A DNA stretch of 26,066 nt from Opitutales bacterium (GCA_021772595.1 JAJFLS010000189.1:1-26066); one strand, 5' to 3'; positions 8,901-16,846 are shown, counted from the stretch's first letter. The notes: generated from the letters alone by a model not told the origin. Translations and numbers: made by a program.

Positions 8901-9890
8901 GCGTGGGTTGTAGCGGCTGATTCGCGCGAGCCCGGCGTCGATGACGAAACGGATGCCCGGAATGGTCAGCGAAGTTTCGGCTATGTTGGTCGCGATAACG
9001 ATTTTGCGTTTGAGCGTTTTGGAAAAGATGCGTTGCTGGTCCCCGCTGGACAAACGCCCGAAGCAAGGGAGAACCGTTAGCCGATTTCCGACGCGACCGT
9101 CGAGCAAGTCCATCGCCTCGCGGATGTCTTTCTCGGTGGGCAGAAAGGCGAGGATGTCGCCTTGGTCGAAGTCTTCCAGAATCCGATCGACGGATTCGGC
9201 AATCCCGTCGACGAAAGTGAAGTCGCCGCTTTCCTCGAGGAGCTCGTCCAAGGGAGCGTAGATAACGTCAACCGGATAGACGCGTCCTGAAACTTCAATG
9301 ACAGGCGCGTTGTCGAAGGCTTGGGAGAATTTTTCGATATCAATGGTTGCGGAAGTGATGATGATCTTGAGATCGGGCCGCCGCGTCCTTAGCTGATTTA
9401 GATGTCCGAGGAGGAAATCGATATTGAGGCTGCGCTCGTGGGCTTCGTCGATGATGACGGTATCGTATTCCCGCATGAGCGGATCGGACTGGATCTCCGC
9501 GAGGAGCATTCCATCGGTCATGAATTTGATTCGCGTGCGCCTGCTTGTCTTGTCGGCGAATCGGATTTTGCAGCCGACCTCCTGACCGTAATCGACATTC
9601 AATTCTTCTGAGACGCGCTTGGCGATGGAGAGAGCGGCTACACGGCGGGGCTGCGTGCAAGCAATTCGCTGCTTGCGACCCCGGCCCGCTTCAAGGCACA
9701 TCTTGGGGATTTGGGTGGTTTTCCCGGAGCCGGTCTCGCCTGACAGAATGATGACGGGATGCTCGCGGATGGCGGCGATGATATCCTCTTTCCGCTTCGA
9801 AATTGGAAGTTCTTGCGGATAGGCGATCGGGCGCGAATCCGAGGGAAAAGGCGGCGGCCTTTTCTTGTTTGATCTGGGCGTCCGTTCCAT
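5943..9890 (-). CDS. hrpA: DEAH-box ATP-dependent RNA helicase HrpA
   Basis: An RNA helicase of the DEAH/RHA family acting in the cytoplasm on mRNA and translation; the E. coli homologue has been linked to rescue of stalled or collided ribosomes. The chain is 1315 residues, as in E. coli (1300). Motifs counted from the chosen start: Walker A GETGSGKTT (51-59), DEAH (148-151), SAT (180-182), TNIAETSLT (301-309) and QRKGRCGR (348-355). Ratchet/HA2 and OB-like regions follow, then the long C-terminal DUF3418 region that separates HrpA from shorter helicases. The last 30 residues are a Pro/Lys/Asp-rich tail ending SFFNL. A TTG at 9899 would add three residues, but the ATG at 9890 has GAGG just upstream and clears the preceding stop (TGA at 9898-9896). 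The gene is last in the permease, exported protein, hrpA run. Confidence 0.96.
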   Translation of the reverse strand: MERTPRSNKKRPPPFPSDSRPIAYPQELPISKRKEDIIAAIREHPVIILSGETGSGKTTQIPKMCLEAGRGRKQRIACTQPRRVAALSIAKRVSEELNVDYGQEVGCKIRFADKTSRRTRIKFMTDGMLLAEIQSDPLMREYDTVIIDEAHERSLNIDFLLGHLNQLRTRRPDLKIIITSATIDIEKFSQAFDNAPVIEVSGRVYPVDVIYAPLDELLEESGDFTFVDGIAESVDRILEDFDQGDILAFLPTEKDIREAMDLLDGRVGNRLTVLPCFGRLSSGDQQRIFSKTLKRKIVIATNIAETSLTIPGIRFVIDAGLARISRYNPRTRTKRLPIENVSQSSANQRKGRCGRVQDGICIRLYSERDFEKRNEFSIPEIQRANLAEVILRMKASRLGDIETFPFIDQPTPAAIKSGYQLLEELGAIDTKQDLTPLGRKLAKLPIDPTAGRMLLQAEREGVVDQILVIASALSIQDPRERPLGKEEAARAAHKRFTHRESDFLTLLNIWEGSHDDFEKLSQKNLRKFCKSHFLSYLRMREWKEVKDQLTQALADFERSERLKHPRPKYRDEKEKFELRKFGGVEYRSIHHCLLSGLLANPARKDEPNFYRATGDRKVMIFPGSGLFNRKAQFAKNKKQKQELEAKMPSPEWILAGDIVETGRLYARVVAVIDPTWLIQLGAHILKYSHSDPIFEADQGRVVCRESIRIHGMEIQRKTVSYLKVDQEKATEIFIREAFLNDDFHAPYPFLDFNRKLKNRMQNAQTIAQMQSWIGIEEAAYKFYAKQLKGVASIGDLNRLLKEGKDSLSKTLHMAEADLTPANEDHVDLSAFPDSVQLDNAALPIEYLYKPGEKNDGVTLKVPYAKAKELDSPLLDWLVPGHLEAKILHFLKSLPKDHRRNLQPLAETAKSISKKLKPTKSSLSQSLSEHLKTEYGLETYASDWNEDAIPSHLQVRIDVHDSKGQTIAEGRTTEAIHNALLQRENATNRTDRRSLDALWQSAQKRWSQSIDGLENLESHPEKTEVGEDNGVPVMGFPALRQFDDKIKLTILKTLADAQSANRDGITALIEHELRRELAWIQEDLKDFSKLGPVAIAFAPLEQLKTQAFVHIKRFLCTHDLERIDKQAIGQVVERSKTTSRGFAYKVLDQIELILNARQELKVMSGLPKELQSEVDRLIPIDFLERTPHWALKRLPAYLEAVKLRSQDRIRDPKRDSQRQEEINTFRNRLLHLKTTKSQLEDISWSIEEYALSLFAQKLGTAFPISAKRLNEKFDHANSESRSSGFSQQASPARPQKEPADKPTDADLKNLKSFFNL

Positions 9891-9895
9891 GAGCC

Positions 9896-10360
9896 TCAAT
9901 CGGAAGTCGACGCTTCGAGAATGGCGAGCGCTCGCTGCCAGTCCTCATCGCTCGGATACGTGGACGAACTCCAAAGAATTTGGCGTTGATGGCTGACCAG
10001 GGAAATGAAGTCGGTATTGGGAATCTGTTCTTCGAGAACTGTGGAATGAGCTTTCATGAAGGCGCTCTTCAAAAGCGTCTTGGCGGCGAGCCGTTTGGAT
10101 ATCGTCGATCGGGGCCATGCGAAGTCTATCAGCCAGTGTGGCCGCGCTTCGAGGCTGGCGAGAAGCGTCGCGAAACGGAGAGCGTCCTTCAGGTCCGCTT
10201 CGGCTTTCGAGGTGATGACGAAGGCGGGCCATTCGGAGATCGTCCTTTTCTGGCCGTCCAGCGATCGGTATTCGAAGTCGGAGGCGATGAGCGGAGACAT
10301 CGAAAGAAGAGCGCCGAATAGAGCGGCGCTCTGGGCGTAGATTTTGATGAACGAACTCAC
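9896..10360 (-). CDS. Small exported protein of unknown function
   Basis: The 154-residue product begins with a signal peptide: a short N-terminus with one Lys, a hydrophobic stretch AALFGALLSMSPLI (about 12-25) and a likely cleavage after LIA. The mature part of about 127 residues starts FEYRSLDGQKRTISEW and contains a hydrophobic core (ASLEARPHWLIDFAW) that could belong to a thioredoxin-like fold. No CxxC is present and no family was recognised. The GTG start overlaps the TAG of the upstream permease gene by one base, so translation is probably coupled. The stop is five bases before the hrpA ATG. Context suggests a periplasmic partner of the metal permease, but this is only inference from gene order. 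Confidence 0.75.
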   Translation of the reverse strand: MSSFIKIYAQSAALFGALLSMSPLIASDFEYRSLDGQKRTISEWPAFVITSKAEADLKDALRFATLLASLEARPHWLIDFAWPRSTISKRLAAKTLLKSAFMKAHSTVLEEQIPNTDFISLVSHQRQILWSSSTYPSDEDWQRALAILEASTSD

Positions 10361-11619
10361 TAATTGTTTTCTCGAGTTTGTAGCGAAAAATCGGTGACAG
10401 AGAAGCCGAGCGAGTCGAGCTTGTCAGAAATCGCGTTGCGGTCGAGGCCGTTGCCGCCGAGTTGGGCGTTTCCGGATTTGAGATCGACTTCGACATGGCT
10501 GGTGAAGGGTAGGCTTGTCAATCCGTCGACCGCGGATTGACGGCAGTGGCTGCAGGTCATCCCTTCGATGCGCAGCGTCGCCTTCTCGGGGTCGTCGGCC
10601 CAGTCGCCGCTGGCGGAAACTGGCATTGCTCTATCCCGGTAGTTTTCGGTCCAATAGGCGTATCCAAGCATTGCGAGCATCGCGGCGCCTGCGATGTGGT
10701 TCCAAATCGTCGGCCCCATTTCATGGAGGTGGCCCATGTCGAATACCTTGGTATCGAAAAACTGGTGGAAAACCAAAGCGGCGACCCATGAGACGATGAC
10801 GATGCTCGCCACGTAAATCGCGGTTTCGCGGCCGCCGAGCGTTTTGCGCATGGTGGTGATCGTGGCGATATTGGTGGCGGGCCCGGCGATGAGCAGTACC
10901 AGGGCGGCGGATACAGGCAGACCGCTATCGATCAAGGCGAGGGCGAGCGGTATCGAGCCGGTCGAGCAGATATAGAAGGGAGTCGCGATGAGGGTTGTGA
11001 GCAAGATGCTGGTGTAGACGCCGCCGGGAAGGTTCGAGAGGAGGTCATCCGGAGCGAGCGCGCTGATAAGGCCCGCGAGCAGAAATCCGATGACGAGTGA
11101 TACGGCGATATCGGCCGGCATCGTGATCAATCCGTAGCGGATGCTCTGGCGCCAGCTCGGGATTGGCTCGGGAGCGGTTGTTGGGTCGGGACTTTTCCGC
11201 ATTTCGGGGGCGGAGAAACGGTCGACGATCGTTCCAACGGCGATCCCGGAGATGAAGGCTACGATCACGCGATAGATGGCGAACACCGGCCCGAGCATTC
11301 CGTAGGTCGCTAGAATGCTGTCGACGCCTGTTTGCGGCGTTGAGGTGAGGAAAGACGCGGCGGCTCCCTTGCTGGCGCCCTTGTCGCGAAGGCTGGCCGT
11401 TACGGGAATCACGCCGCATGAGCAGAGTGGTATGGGGACGCCTACGATCGAGCCGAGCGTGATGGATTTGAGGCCGGGCTTTCCGAGCCGCGTTTCGATC
11501 CAGGTTTCCCGAATCCAGCGATGCAAGGCGCCCGCGAAAAGAAATCCCAACAACAAGTAGGGTCCCATCTCGGCAATCAGCAGCCAGGTTTCGGTCGCGT
11601 AGATTTGAAACGCTTTCAT
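10360..11619 (-). CDS. Copper/zinc-type efflux permease (SO_0444/DUF318-like) with C-terminal HMA domain
   Basis: An inner-membrane permease with about eight to ten hydrophobic segments. Hallmarks of the DUF318/UPF0718 permeases, SO_0444-like branch, are PLCSCGVIPV (64-73), STPQTGVDS (93-101), ICSTGSIPLA (218-227) and AGPATNIATI (245-254). The Cys-Ser-Cys motif lies at a membrane segment. A cytosolic heavy-metal-associated domain follows, with GMTCSHC (353-359) and the usual beta-alpha pattern to the end at 419, so metal capture and transport are joined in one chain. A His/Asp-containing stretch FDMGHLHEMG (293-302) lies between membrane segments. Likely substrates are Cu(I) or Zn(II). A TTG at 11667 would add 16 residues that run into the repeat at 11704-11726 side; the ATG at 11619 is preferred because the sequence before the family's first helix then disappears. 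First gene of the run ending with hrpA. Confidence 0.88.
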   Translation of the reverse strand: MKAFQIYATETWLLIAEMGPYLLLGFLFAGALHRWIRETWIETRLGKPGLKSITLGSIVGVPIPLCSCGVIPVTASLRDKGASKGAAASFLTSTPQTGVDSILATYGMLGPVFAIYRVIVAFISGIAVGTIVDRFSAPEMRKSPDPTTAPEPIPSWRQSIRYGLITMPADIAVSLVIGFLLAGLISALAPDDLLSNLPGGVYTSILLTTLIATPFYICSTGSIPLALALIDSGLPVSAALVLLIAGPATNIATITTMRKTLGGRETAIYVASIVIVSWVAALVFHQFFDTKVFDMGHLHEMGPTIWNHIAGAAMLAMLGYAYWTENYRDRAMPVSASGDWADDPEKATLRIEGMTCSHCRQSAVDGLTSLPFTSHVEVDLKSGNAQLGGNGLDRNAISDKLDSLGFSVTDFSLQTRENN

Positions 11620-11756
11620 GATGCTCGGATAATTTGCCGCGATACTCGGAGTTTGTCGAGTGGGCAAACGAGCGGGTGGGCGATCGGAACGACGAACAGC
11701 GAAATCGCCTGCAATCAGGCTCCTACATTAGGAACGTGTACGCGCGGGATTTAGCC
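11620..11756. other. Intergenic gap with promoter region and REP arm
   Basis: The gap lies between two genes on the minus strand: upstream of the permease and downstream of the PAS/ATPase gene. It holds one clear REP-type hairpin (11704-11726). To its left GGGCGAT pairs weakly with ATCGCC, as if the second arm of an inverted pair had decayed. Confidence 0.45.
11704..11726 (-). repeat. Single REP-type GTAG hairpin
   Basis: Read on the minus strand, the element begins GTAG and continues with a hairpin whose stem is GCCTG/CAGGC with loop ATTG. The arrangement GTAGGAGC followed by a hairpin resembles REP sequences described in Pseudomonas. No intact partner arm is seen. Confidence 0.6.
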
Positions 11757-13445
11757 TCAGGTGGTCTTGGCGTTATCTCGGATGGAGACGGGGATTCGGA
11801 CTCGGGCGATGAGGCCGTTGGGGGAGGCGGGGACCATGTCGAGGTGACCTCCTTTGAGGGCGAGTTGGGTGCGGATTTGGAAAAGGCCGATCTTATTTAG
11901 GGGCGCGTTGACGCTTTTGAGCTTCTCGTTGAGCCCCACGCCGTCGTCTTCCACTTGGAGAACCCATTCGTCCTCGTCGCGGAAAAGCGTGATGATGCAG
12001 AGCCGGGCTCGCGAGTGTTTGACCACGTTGGTGATCAATTCTCGGAGAATGTGGAAAAGGAGGTCCTTCTCCAGCTCCAGCTCGATAGATTGCTGGTCGG
12101 CGACGGAGATGCTGGCCTCGAGTTTGTGCTCCTTTCGGGTCATGGTGACCAGACGTTTCGCCGCTCCGACGAAGCCTTCTTTTGAAGGGTTGGGCGGGAT
12201 GTAGTCGATTTCCGGTTCCTGGGCGAAGTCGAAGGGAAGAGATTCCTGCTTGGGAGTGGCGGCTTTTTTCCGGGCGACGGATTTGAGGACTTCCTGGTAG
12301 GCGACTTTCTTGTCGATGCCCAGTGCTTCGTCTTGGGCTTTTGGTTCCGGTTTCGGCACGGCTTTTGCGGCCTTTCGGCTTTTGGACGAAACGATTTTGT
12401 GGACGGCCGCCGGTTTGGCTGGCTCCTGTTTCGATTCGCTGAATGAAGGGGCTTCCGTTTTCGGGGGCTCCGGTTCTTTCGATGCTCGGCCCTCGGTATG
12501 TTGTAGTTCGCTGGCCAGGGCTTGGAGTTTTTGGTTGGCCTTGCGCATCGCTTCTTCGCGGGCGAGGAACGCTTCCTGAATGGCGGTGTTGGCCTCGTTG
12601 ATGCGTTCGAAAAGCTCGTTGGTCCTGGGGGTCTGTCGCAGGACGCCCATGATGGCAGGTTCTTCGTAGGCGCCGCCTTGCCAAATGCGTCCGCGCAATT
12701 CTAGAGAAGGCAGAGGCATCTGGTCGCTGTTCACGCGAAATTGGCAACCCACGATCTCGTCTTTGAGAGGAAGCTGGTCGAGCGCGTCGGAAACTTTGGA
12801 TCGATCTTCTGGATACACTTGCTCGATGAATTCCTCCATCGAGCGCGTGGCGGAGTTTTCGGGGAACGGAATCATCGCTTGGGCGATCTCGTCCCATTCG
12901 AATCGGCGCTCTTTGGGATGGTAGATCCAGGAGCCCATCTTGCCGGTTTCGAGCGCGAGGTTGAGACGCGTTTCGAGAAGCGCGCGTTCGGACGAAAGCG
13001 TATGGCGGACGATTGTGGAGCGGACTGCGTGTTCGACGAGCGAGGGAGAAAGGTCCTCTTTGCAGATGACGTCGTCGATGCCGGCGGGGCGCGCGCAGTC
13101 GGGCTTATCCATCGAGCGGCGGGAAGCGAGTCCGAGGATGGGATTTTCGAAACCAGTATCGCGCAGCCGGTCGATCGCCTGGGCGGGGTCATCGAGTTCC
13201 TCCAGATTCAGAAAGAGCAAATCGAATCCGCAGGCCCGCAGCATGTTGCACGCGTCGTCGAGCGAGGAGCAACGCTGTAGCTTGTATTCGCTCAACCGGG
13301 ACCGTTTGAGATCCGCCCGAAGCGTGGCCGCGTCATCTTCGTCGGTTACGATTGAGAGAAGGAAAAGCGTCCCGTGAATTCCATGAATCACGGATTGGCA
13401 GGTATCGACGTCGTCTTTGAAATTTGGAGACTCGGTTCGCGTCAT
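11757..13445 (-). CDS. Signalling protein: degenerate receiver, PAS-like domain, NarL-type histidine-kinase ATPase, no His box
   Basis: The 562-residue cytoplasmic protein has no membrane segment. Residues 26-145 resemble a CheY-like receiver: acidic pocket TDEDD (34-38), FDLLFLNLEEL (74-84) and ICKED (127-131) with the conserved Lys129. The phospho-acceptor Asp is replaced by Asn80. A PAS-like domain follows (about 165-272, starting MGSWIYHPKERRFEWDE), then a coiled coil (276-320). In NarL/DesK-type kinases the coiled coil leads into the ERxRIAxELHD box. Here it stops at LASELQHTEGRA and is replaced by a Pro/Lys/Glu-rich linker (320-425). The C-terminus is a GHKL ATPase: N-box LRELITNVVKHSRA (467-480), G1 VEDDGVGL (498-505) and G2-like NKIGLFQIRTQLALKGG (517-533). 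It could bind ATP yet not use the usual His-Asp relay. It stands alone with no response regulator beside it. Confidence 0.8.
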   Translation of the reverse strand: MTRTESPNFKDDVDTCQSVIHGIHGTLFLLSIVTDEDDAATLRADLKRSRLSEYKLQRCSSLDDACNMLRACGFDLLFLNLEELDDPAQAIDRLRDTGFENPILGLASRRSMDKPDCARPAGIDDVICKEDLSPSLVEHAVRSTIVRHTLSSERALLETRLNLALETGKMGSWIYHPKERRFEWDEIAQAMIPFPENSATRSMEEFIEQVYPEDRSKVSDALDQLPLKDEIVGCQFRVNSDQMPLPSLELRGRIWQGGAYEEPAIMGVLRQTPRTNELFERINEANTAIQEAFLAREEAMRKANQKLQALASELQHTEGRASKEPEPPKTEAPSFSESKQEPAKPAAVHKIVSSKSRKAAKAVPKPEPKAQDEALGIDKKVAYQEVLKSVARKKAATPKQESLPFDFAQEPEIDYIPPNPSKEGFVGAAKRLVTMTRKEHKLEASISVADQQSIELELEKDLLFHILRELITNVVKHSRARLCIITLFRDEDEWVLQVEDDGVGLNEKLKSVNAPLNKIGLFQIRTQLALKGGHLDMVPASPNGLIARVRIPVSIRDNAKTT

Positions 13446-14108
13446 TAGTTGGGCGCTGCCCCTAGATGTTAGTTGAATTCGCGATCAGGTTCGAGATTCG
13501 AACGCTGCGATCAGGTTTTGCGATTTTTCTAGTGGCATGCGCGGCATGAGGCTGGTGAGGGCGTGTGCGTTGTTTAGATGAAATTGGATTGAGAGTTTGA
13601 TGATTGAAGAAGGGGTAGAAAAAGAAGCGAAATTCGGCATCCTGAAAATGAATACGGCGTGCGCCGACCAGGACGAGAATCGAGGGGGAGAATGATTTGT
13701 GTTAATCGCTATTGTCGCTAAGATGGAAGGACCCTTTAGCTGCTTTCGGGCCTATTTTCAAAGATAAGTAAAAACGGCAAAAGTTATTCACATGTTGTTT
13801 ACATAGCAAGATCGGATGCGTTTCTAAACCACTGGTTGTAGAGATTCTCCGAATCGGTAGTTATTGAACGCCTACAAAGTTGAAAGCCGATTCGAGCTTG
13901 GTCGGGCGATTGCTTTCCGAGGTTCGAGTCAAAAACGAAATATGGCGGTTTTGGGGCGGTTTTCGTCGATTAGCGCCCTAATTGGCTGGAAGAATTCGTT
14001 TTGAAAGTCTACGGAGTGCGAAAACTAGGGTATTAAACACGATAAATTCCCAATTTCGAAAGCTACGAGTTGACTGTACAAATCCATCTGACTAATGCTC
14101 GCGGATAA
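13446..14108. other. 663-bp gene-free divergent region
   Basis: The gap lies between the PAS/ATPase gene (-) and korA (+), so it carries both promoters. A TTGACT at 14070-14075 sits 17 nt before TAATGC (14093-14098), a good -35 with a poor -10, so a korA promoter here is uncertain. A short direct repeat GCGATCAGGTT occurs twice near 13480-13515. At 13836-13877 TTGTAG and CTACAA face each other, and GTAG (13838-13841) is followed within one base by a GATTC/GAATC hairpin with loop TCC. This may be a worn REP-type pair. A 31-codon frame from 13600 has no clear ribosome site and is not called. Confidence 0.5.
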
Positions 14109-15896
14109 ATGGCTTCAGAGGCTTCTGCACCCCCATCTCGTTCCGAGAAACTCATTCAAGACGCGGTCATCCGGCTAGCAGGTGATTCGCAGGACGGCAT
14201 TCAGTCTATAGGCGCGTTTTTAGCTCGTCTGGCTGGCCGAAGCGCCCAGGAGGTCATGACGTACATGACGATCCCGGCGACGATTTCCGGAGGACCTTCT
14301 ATATTCCAGGTCCGAATGGGGACGGGCGAAGTATTGTCGGCGGGGGACGAAGCGGATTTCCTCGTGGCGTTTTATCAGCATAGCCATGACGAGCACGTTT
14401 CTCATCTGAAAGAAGGGGGCGTGCTGCTTTACGACTCCGATCATGTGGAGCTGGATGAAAGCGACACGCGGTTTTTGAAGGTGGGGGTTCCGATCGCGTC
14501 ACTGACTGTGGAGGCGCTCGGAGGGTCCACGCGAGAGAAGGGGAAGAACCTATTCACGCTCGGGCTGCTGTCGCGCATTTTCCAATTGGATGTCGAAAAG
14601 CTTCGCCGGATTTTCAAGGAACGTTTTGGCGGCAAGTCCGAGGACATTCTCCGCAATGCGAATCTTGCGTTCGACGCTGGGTACTCGTATCCGATCGATA
14701 ACGTCCTGGATCGCTACTACTCATTTCAGACACCGGACGAGTCAGGCGAACCGCAAGTGACGATGGATGGCAATACGGCCATCACACTCGGGCTGATCAC
14801 CGGAGGCGTCCGTTATGGTTCGGGCTATCCGATCACGCCTTGGTCGACGATCATGGAGATGCTCCGTTCGCAATTGCCCAAGTACGGCGGCCTGTTCGTG
14901 CAGGCGGAGGACGAACTGGCGGCGGTGTCGATGGCCATCGGATTCGCGTACAGCGGACGGCTTGCGGTTACTGGGAGTTCGGGGCCAGGGATTTCTTTGA
15001 AGATGGAAGCTCTGGGCTGGGCGACGATGGCGGAGATCCCGCTGATCGTGGTCAACATCCAGCGTGGCGGGCCCAGCACGGGATTGCCGACGAACGTGGA
15101 GCAAAGCGATTTGATGCAGGCGATCTACGGCAGCCATGGCGATTGCCCTCGGGTGGTTCTGGCAGCGCAGAATGTTAAAGACTGCTTCTACACGGCGCTT
15201 GAAGCGTGCTCCATCGCTCGCGAGTATAGCGTGCCGGTATTCATATTGTCGGACATGTCGATGGCTTCGCGCATCGAGGCGTTTGACGAGCCCGATCTGG
15301 AAAACCTGATTGTCGAGCCGTCGCTGGATTTGGAAGATCGTCCCGAGGGCTACAAGCCTTACGACTTGGAACGCATCACGCGTCACGCCCCTCCGGGCAC
15401 GTGGATCGAAGGCGGGAAGTTTCCGCAAGTGACTGGACTCGAGCACGACGAGACGGGCCATCCATCGGCGAATCCCGAGATGCACGTCAAGATGATGAAC
15501 AAGCGTCGCGACAAGATCCGCAAGCTCGCCGATTCCCTGCCGCCATCGAAAGTGTTCGGCGATCAGGAAGGCGACACGCTTCTCGTCGGCTGGGGCTCTA
15601 CTTGGGGGCCGATTCGCGAGACGGTCATTCGCGCTCGCAGCAATGGCGAGAAGATGGGCCACTTGCAGATCCGCTATTTGAATCCTTTGCCCAACGACCT
15701 GGAGGAGATCTTTAATCGCTACAAAAACATCGTTGTGGTGGAAATGAACCACGAAGGGTTGTATGGTTATGGTCAGCTGGCTTCGATGCTCCGGGCTCTC
15801 ACGTGCAATCCCGGTATCCGAAGTCTGGCGAAAACCGATGGGCTCACCTTCAAGATCCGCGAGATCCTGAAAGGCGTGCAGGAACGGGTCCAGTGA
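14109..15896 (+). CDS. korA: 2-oxoacid:ferredoxin oxidoreductase, alpha subunit (gamma-alpha fusion)
   Basis: Subunit of the enzyme that oxidatively decarboxylates 2-oxoglutarate (or a related 2-oxoacid) with CoA and ferredoxin, in the cytoplasm. The 595-residue protein carries the gamma domain first (about 16-190; GDSQDGIQSIGAFLAR at 25-40) and the alpha pyrimidine-binding domain next (about 220-440; YPITPWS at 240-246, QAEDELAAVSMAIG at 265-278, TGSSGPG at 288-294, QRGGPSTGLPT at 318-328). A C-terminal transketolase-like domain follows (LLVGWGSTWGPIRE). This order and length match the two-subunit KorA type. YPITP matches the motif that contacts CoA and substrate in this family. The beta subunit follows 44 bp later, as expected for one operon. 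The ATG at 14109 has no strong ribosome site, but no better start is visible. Confidence 0.93.
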   Translation: MASEASAPPSRSEKLIQDAVIRLAGDSQDGIQSIGAFLARLAGRSAQEVMTYMTIPATISGGPSIFQVRMGTGEVLSAGDEADFLVAFYQHSHDEHVSHLKEGGVLLYDSDHVELDESDTRFLKVGVPIASLTVEALGGSTREKGKNLFTLGLLSRIFQLDVEKLRRIFKERFGGKSEDILRNANLAFDAGYSYPIDNVLDRYYSFQTPDESGEPQVTMDGNTAITLGLITGGVRYGSGYPITPWSTIMEMLRSQLPKYGGLFVQAEDELAAVSMAIGFAYSGRLAVTGSSGPGISLKMEALGWATMAEIPLIVVNIQRGGPSTGLPTNVEQSDLMQAIYGSHGDCPRVVLAAQNVKDCFYTALEACSIAREYSVPVFILSDMSMASRIEAFDEPDLENLIVEPSLDLEDRPEGYKPYDLERITRHAPPGTWIEGGKFPQVTGLEHDETGHPSANPEMHVKMMNKRRDKIRKLADSLPPSKVFGDQEGDTLLVGWGSTWGPIRETVIRARSNGEKMGHLQIRYLNPLPNDLEEIFNRYKNIVVVEMNHEGLYGYGQLASMLRALTCNPGIRSLAKTDGLTFKIREILKGVQERVQ

Positions 15897-15940
15897 GAAT
15901 GGCCAATCGAAAATTAATTGAATCTTAGGAAATTTCTAAA

Positions 15941-16846
15941 ATGAGCTCACCCTCAGTCCCCAAACCCGTCGAACGCGGAACGATCACAAAAAAAGGCATC
16001 GCTGCCGACCACCCGACCTGGTGCCCAGGATGCGGAGACTTCGCGGTTCTCGCTGCGTTCTTCAAGACCCTGGAGAAACTGCAGTTCCCTCAGGAGAAAA
16101 TCGTGACCCTCGCCGGCATCGGCTGCTCGTCTCGCTTCCCGTATTTCGTGAACACGCATGGCGGGCATTTTATCCACGGCCGCTCGCTTCCGTTCGCGAC
16201 CGGCGTGAGCCTGGGCCGGGACGATCTTCACGTCTTCGTTTTTGGCGGCGACGGAGATGGCTTCTCGATCGGAGGCAATCATCTCGATCACGCCGGTCGG
16301 AAGAACATTCGGCTGACCTACGTGATCATGGACAATTTTGTTTACGGACTGACCAAGAAGCAGACCTCGCCGACTTCGCCGCAAGGTTTCCAATCCAAGA
16401 CCGACCCGACCGGAGCGATCGACCGGCCGACCAATCCGATGAGAAAGCTGCTTTCGAGTGGAGCGACTTTCGTCGGACGCACGCACGCGTCGCAAATCAA
16501 GCACATGATGTCGATGTACGAACGCGCGATCAATCACGACGGATTCTCGGTTGTCGAATGCTTGAGCGAATGTGTTGAATTCTACAAAGGCGCGTTCGAC
16601 GCGGCGGTTCCGCGCAAAGGCGGCGCGTTCGAGATTATCGACGAGGACGAGCATGACGTGACAGACATGTCCGCGTCTCTGGCTCTGGCCGAAGAAGCGT
16701 GGCCCGGCAAGTTCGGCGTCTACTATCAGAAGAAGGAGCCGACCAAGAACGAGCTCGAAGGAGCGATTATCAAAAAGGCGCAAGCCAAGTCCAACGGCGC
16801 CAGCGATCTCGATCATCTTAAGGCGACCTTCGCGATGATGAAATAG
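15941..16846 (+). CDS. korB: 2-oxoacid:ferredoxin oxidoreductase, beta subunit
   Basis: The thiamine-diphosphate subunit, partner of the protein encoded just upstream. The 301-residue chain shows WCPGCGDF (27-34), IGCSSRFPYF (60-69) and the ThDP motif GDGDGFSIGGNHLDHAGRKN (103-122) with DNFVYGLTKKQ (131-141). Cys28, Cys31, Cys62 and one of Cys207/Cys211 supply the four ligands of the single [4Fe-4S] cluster known in this family. GLTKKQTSPTSPQG is the usual KorB loop next to ThDP. A C-terminal extension (about 225-301) is of the kind seen in bacterial two-subunit enzymes. AGGA lies about ten bases before the ATG. No ferredoxin gene is next to the pair. 2-oxoglutarate is the most common substrate, but related 2-oxoacids cannot be excluded. 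Confidence 0.94.
   Translation: MSSPSVPKPVERGTITKKGIAADHPTWCPGCGDFAVLAAFFKTLEKLQFPQEKIVTLAGIGCSSRFPYFVNTHGGHFIHGRSLPFATGVSLGRDDLHVFVFGGDGDGFSIGGNHLDHAGRKNIRLTYVIMDNFVYGLTKKQTSPTSPQGFQSKTDPTGAIDRPTNPMRKLLSSGATFVGRTHASQIKHMMSMYERAINHDGFSVVECLSECVEFYKGAFDAAVPRKGGAFEIIDEDEHDVTDMSASLALAEEAWPGKFGVYYQKKEPTKNELEGAIIKKAQAKSNGASDLDHLKATFAMMK

Noticed and set aside
13600..13695. 31-codon frame in the divergent gap
   Set aside because: Weak ribosome site, no similarity, and a frame of this length is expected by chance.
13784..13792. TTATTCACA, matching the DnaA-box pattern TTATNCACA
   Set aside because: A single box; one match is expected by chance in a window of this size, and no cluster, AT-rich unwinding region or replication gene is nearby.
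14070..14098. TTGACT / TAATGC as a korA promoter
   Set aside because: The spacing is right (17 nt) but the -10 is poor and the start point would fall almost on the ATG, so it was not listed as a feature.
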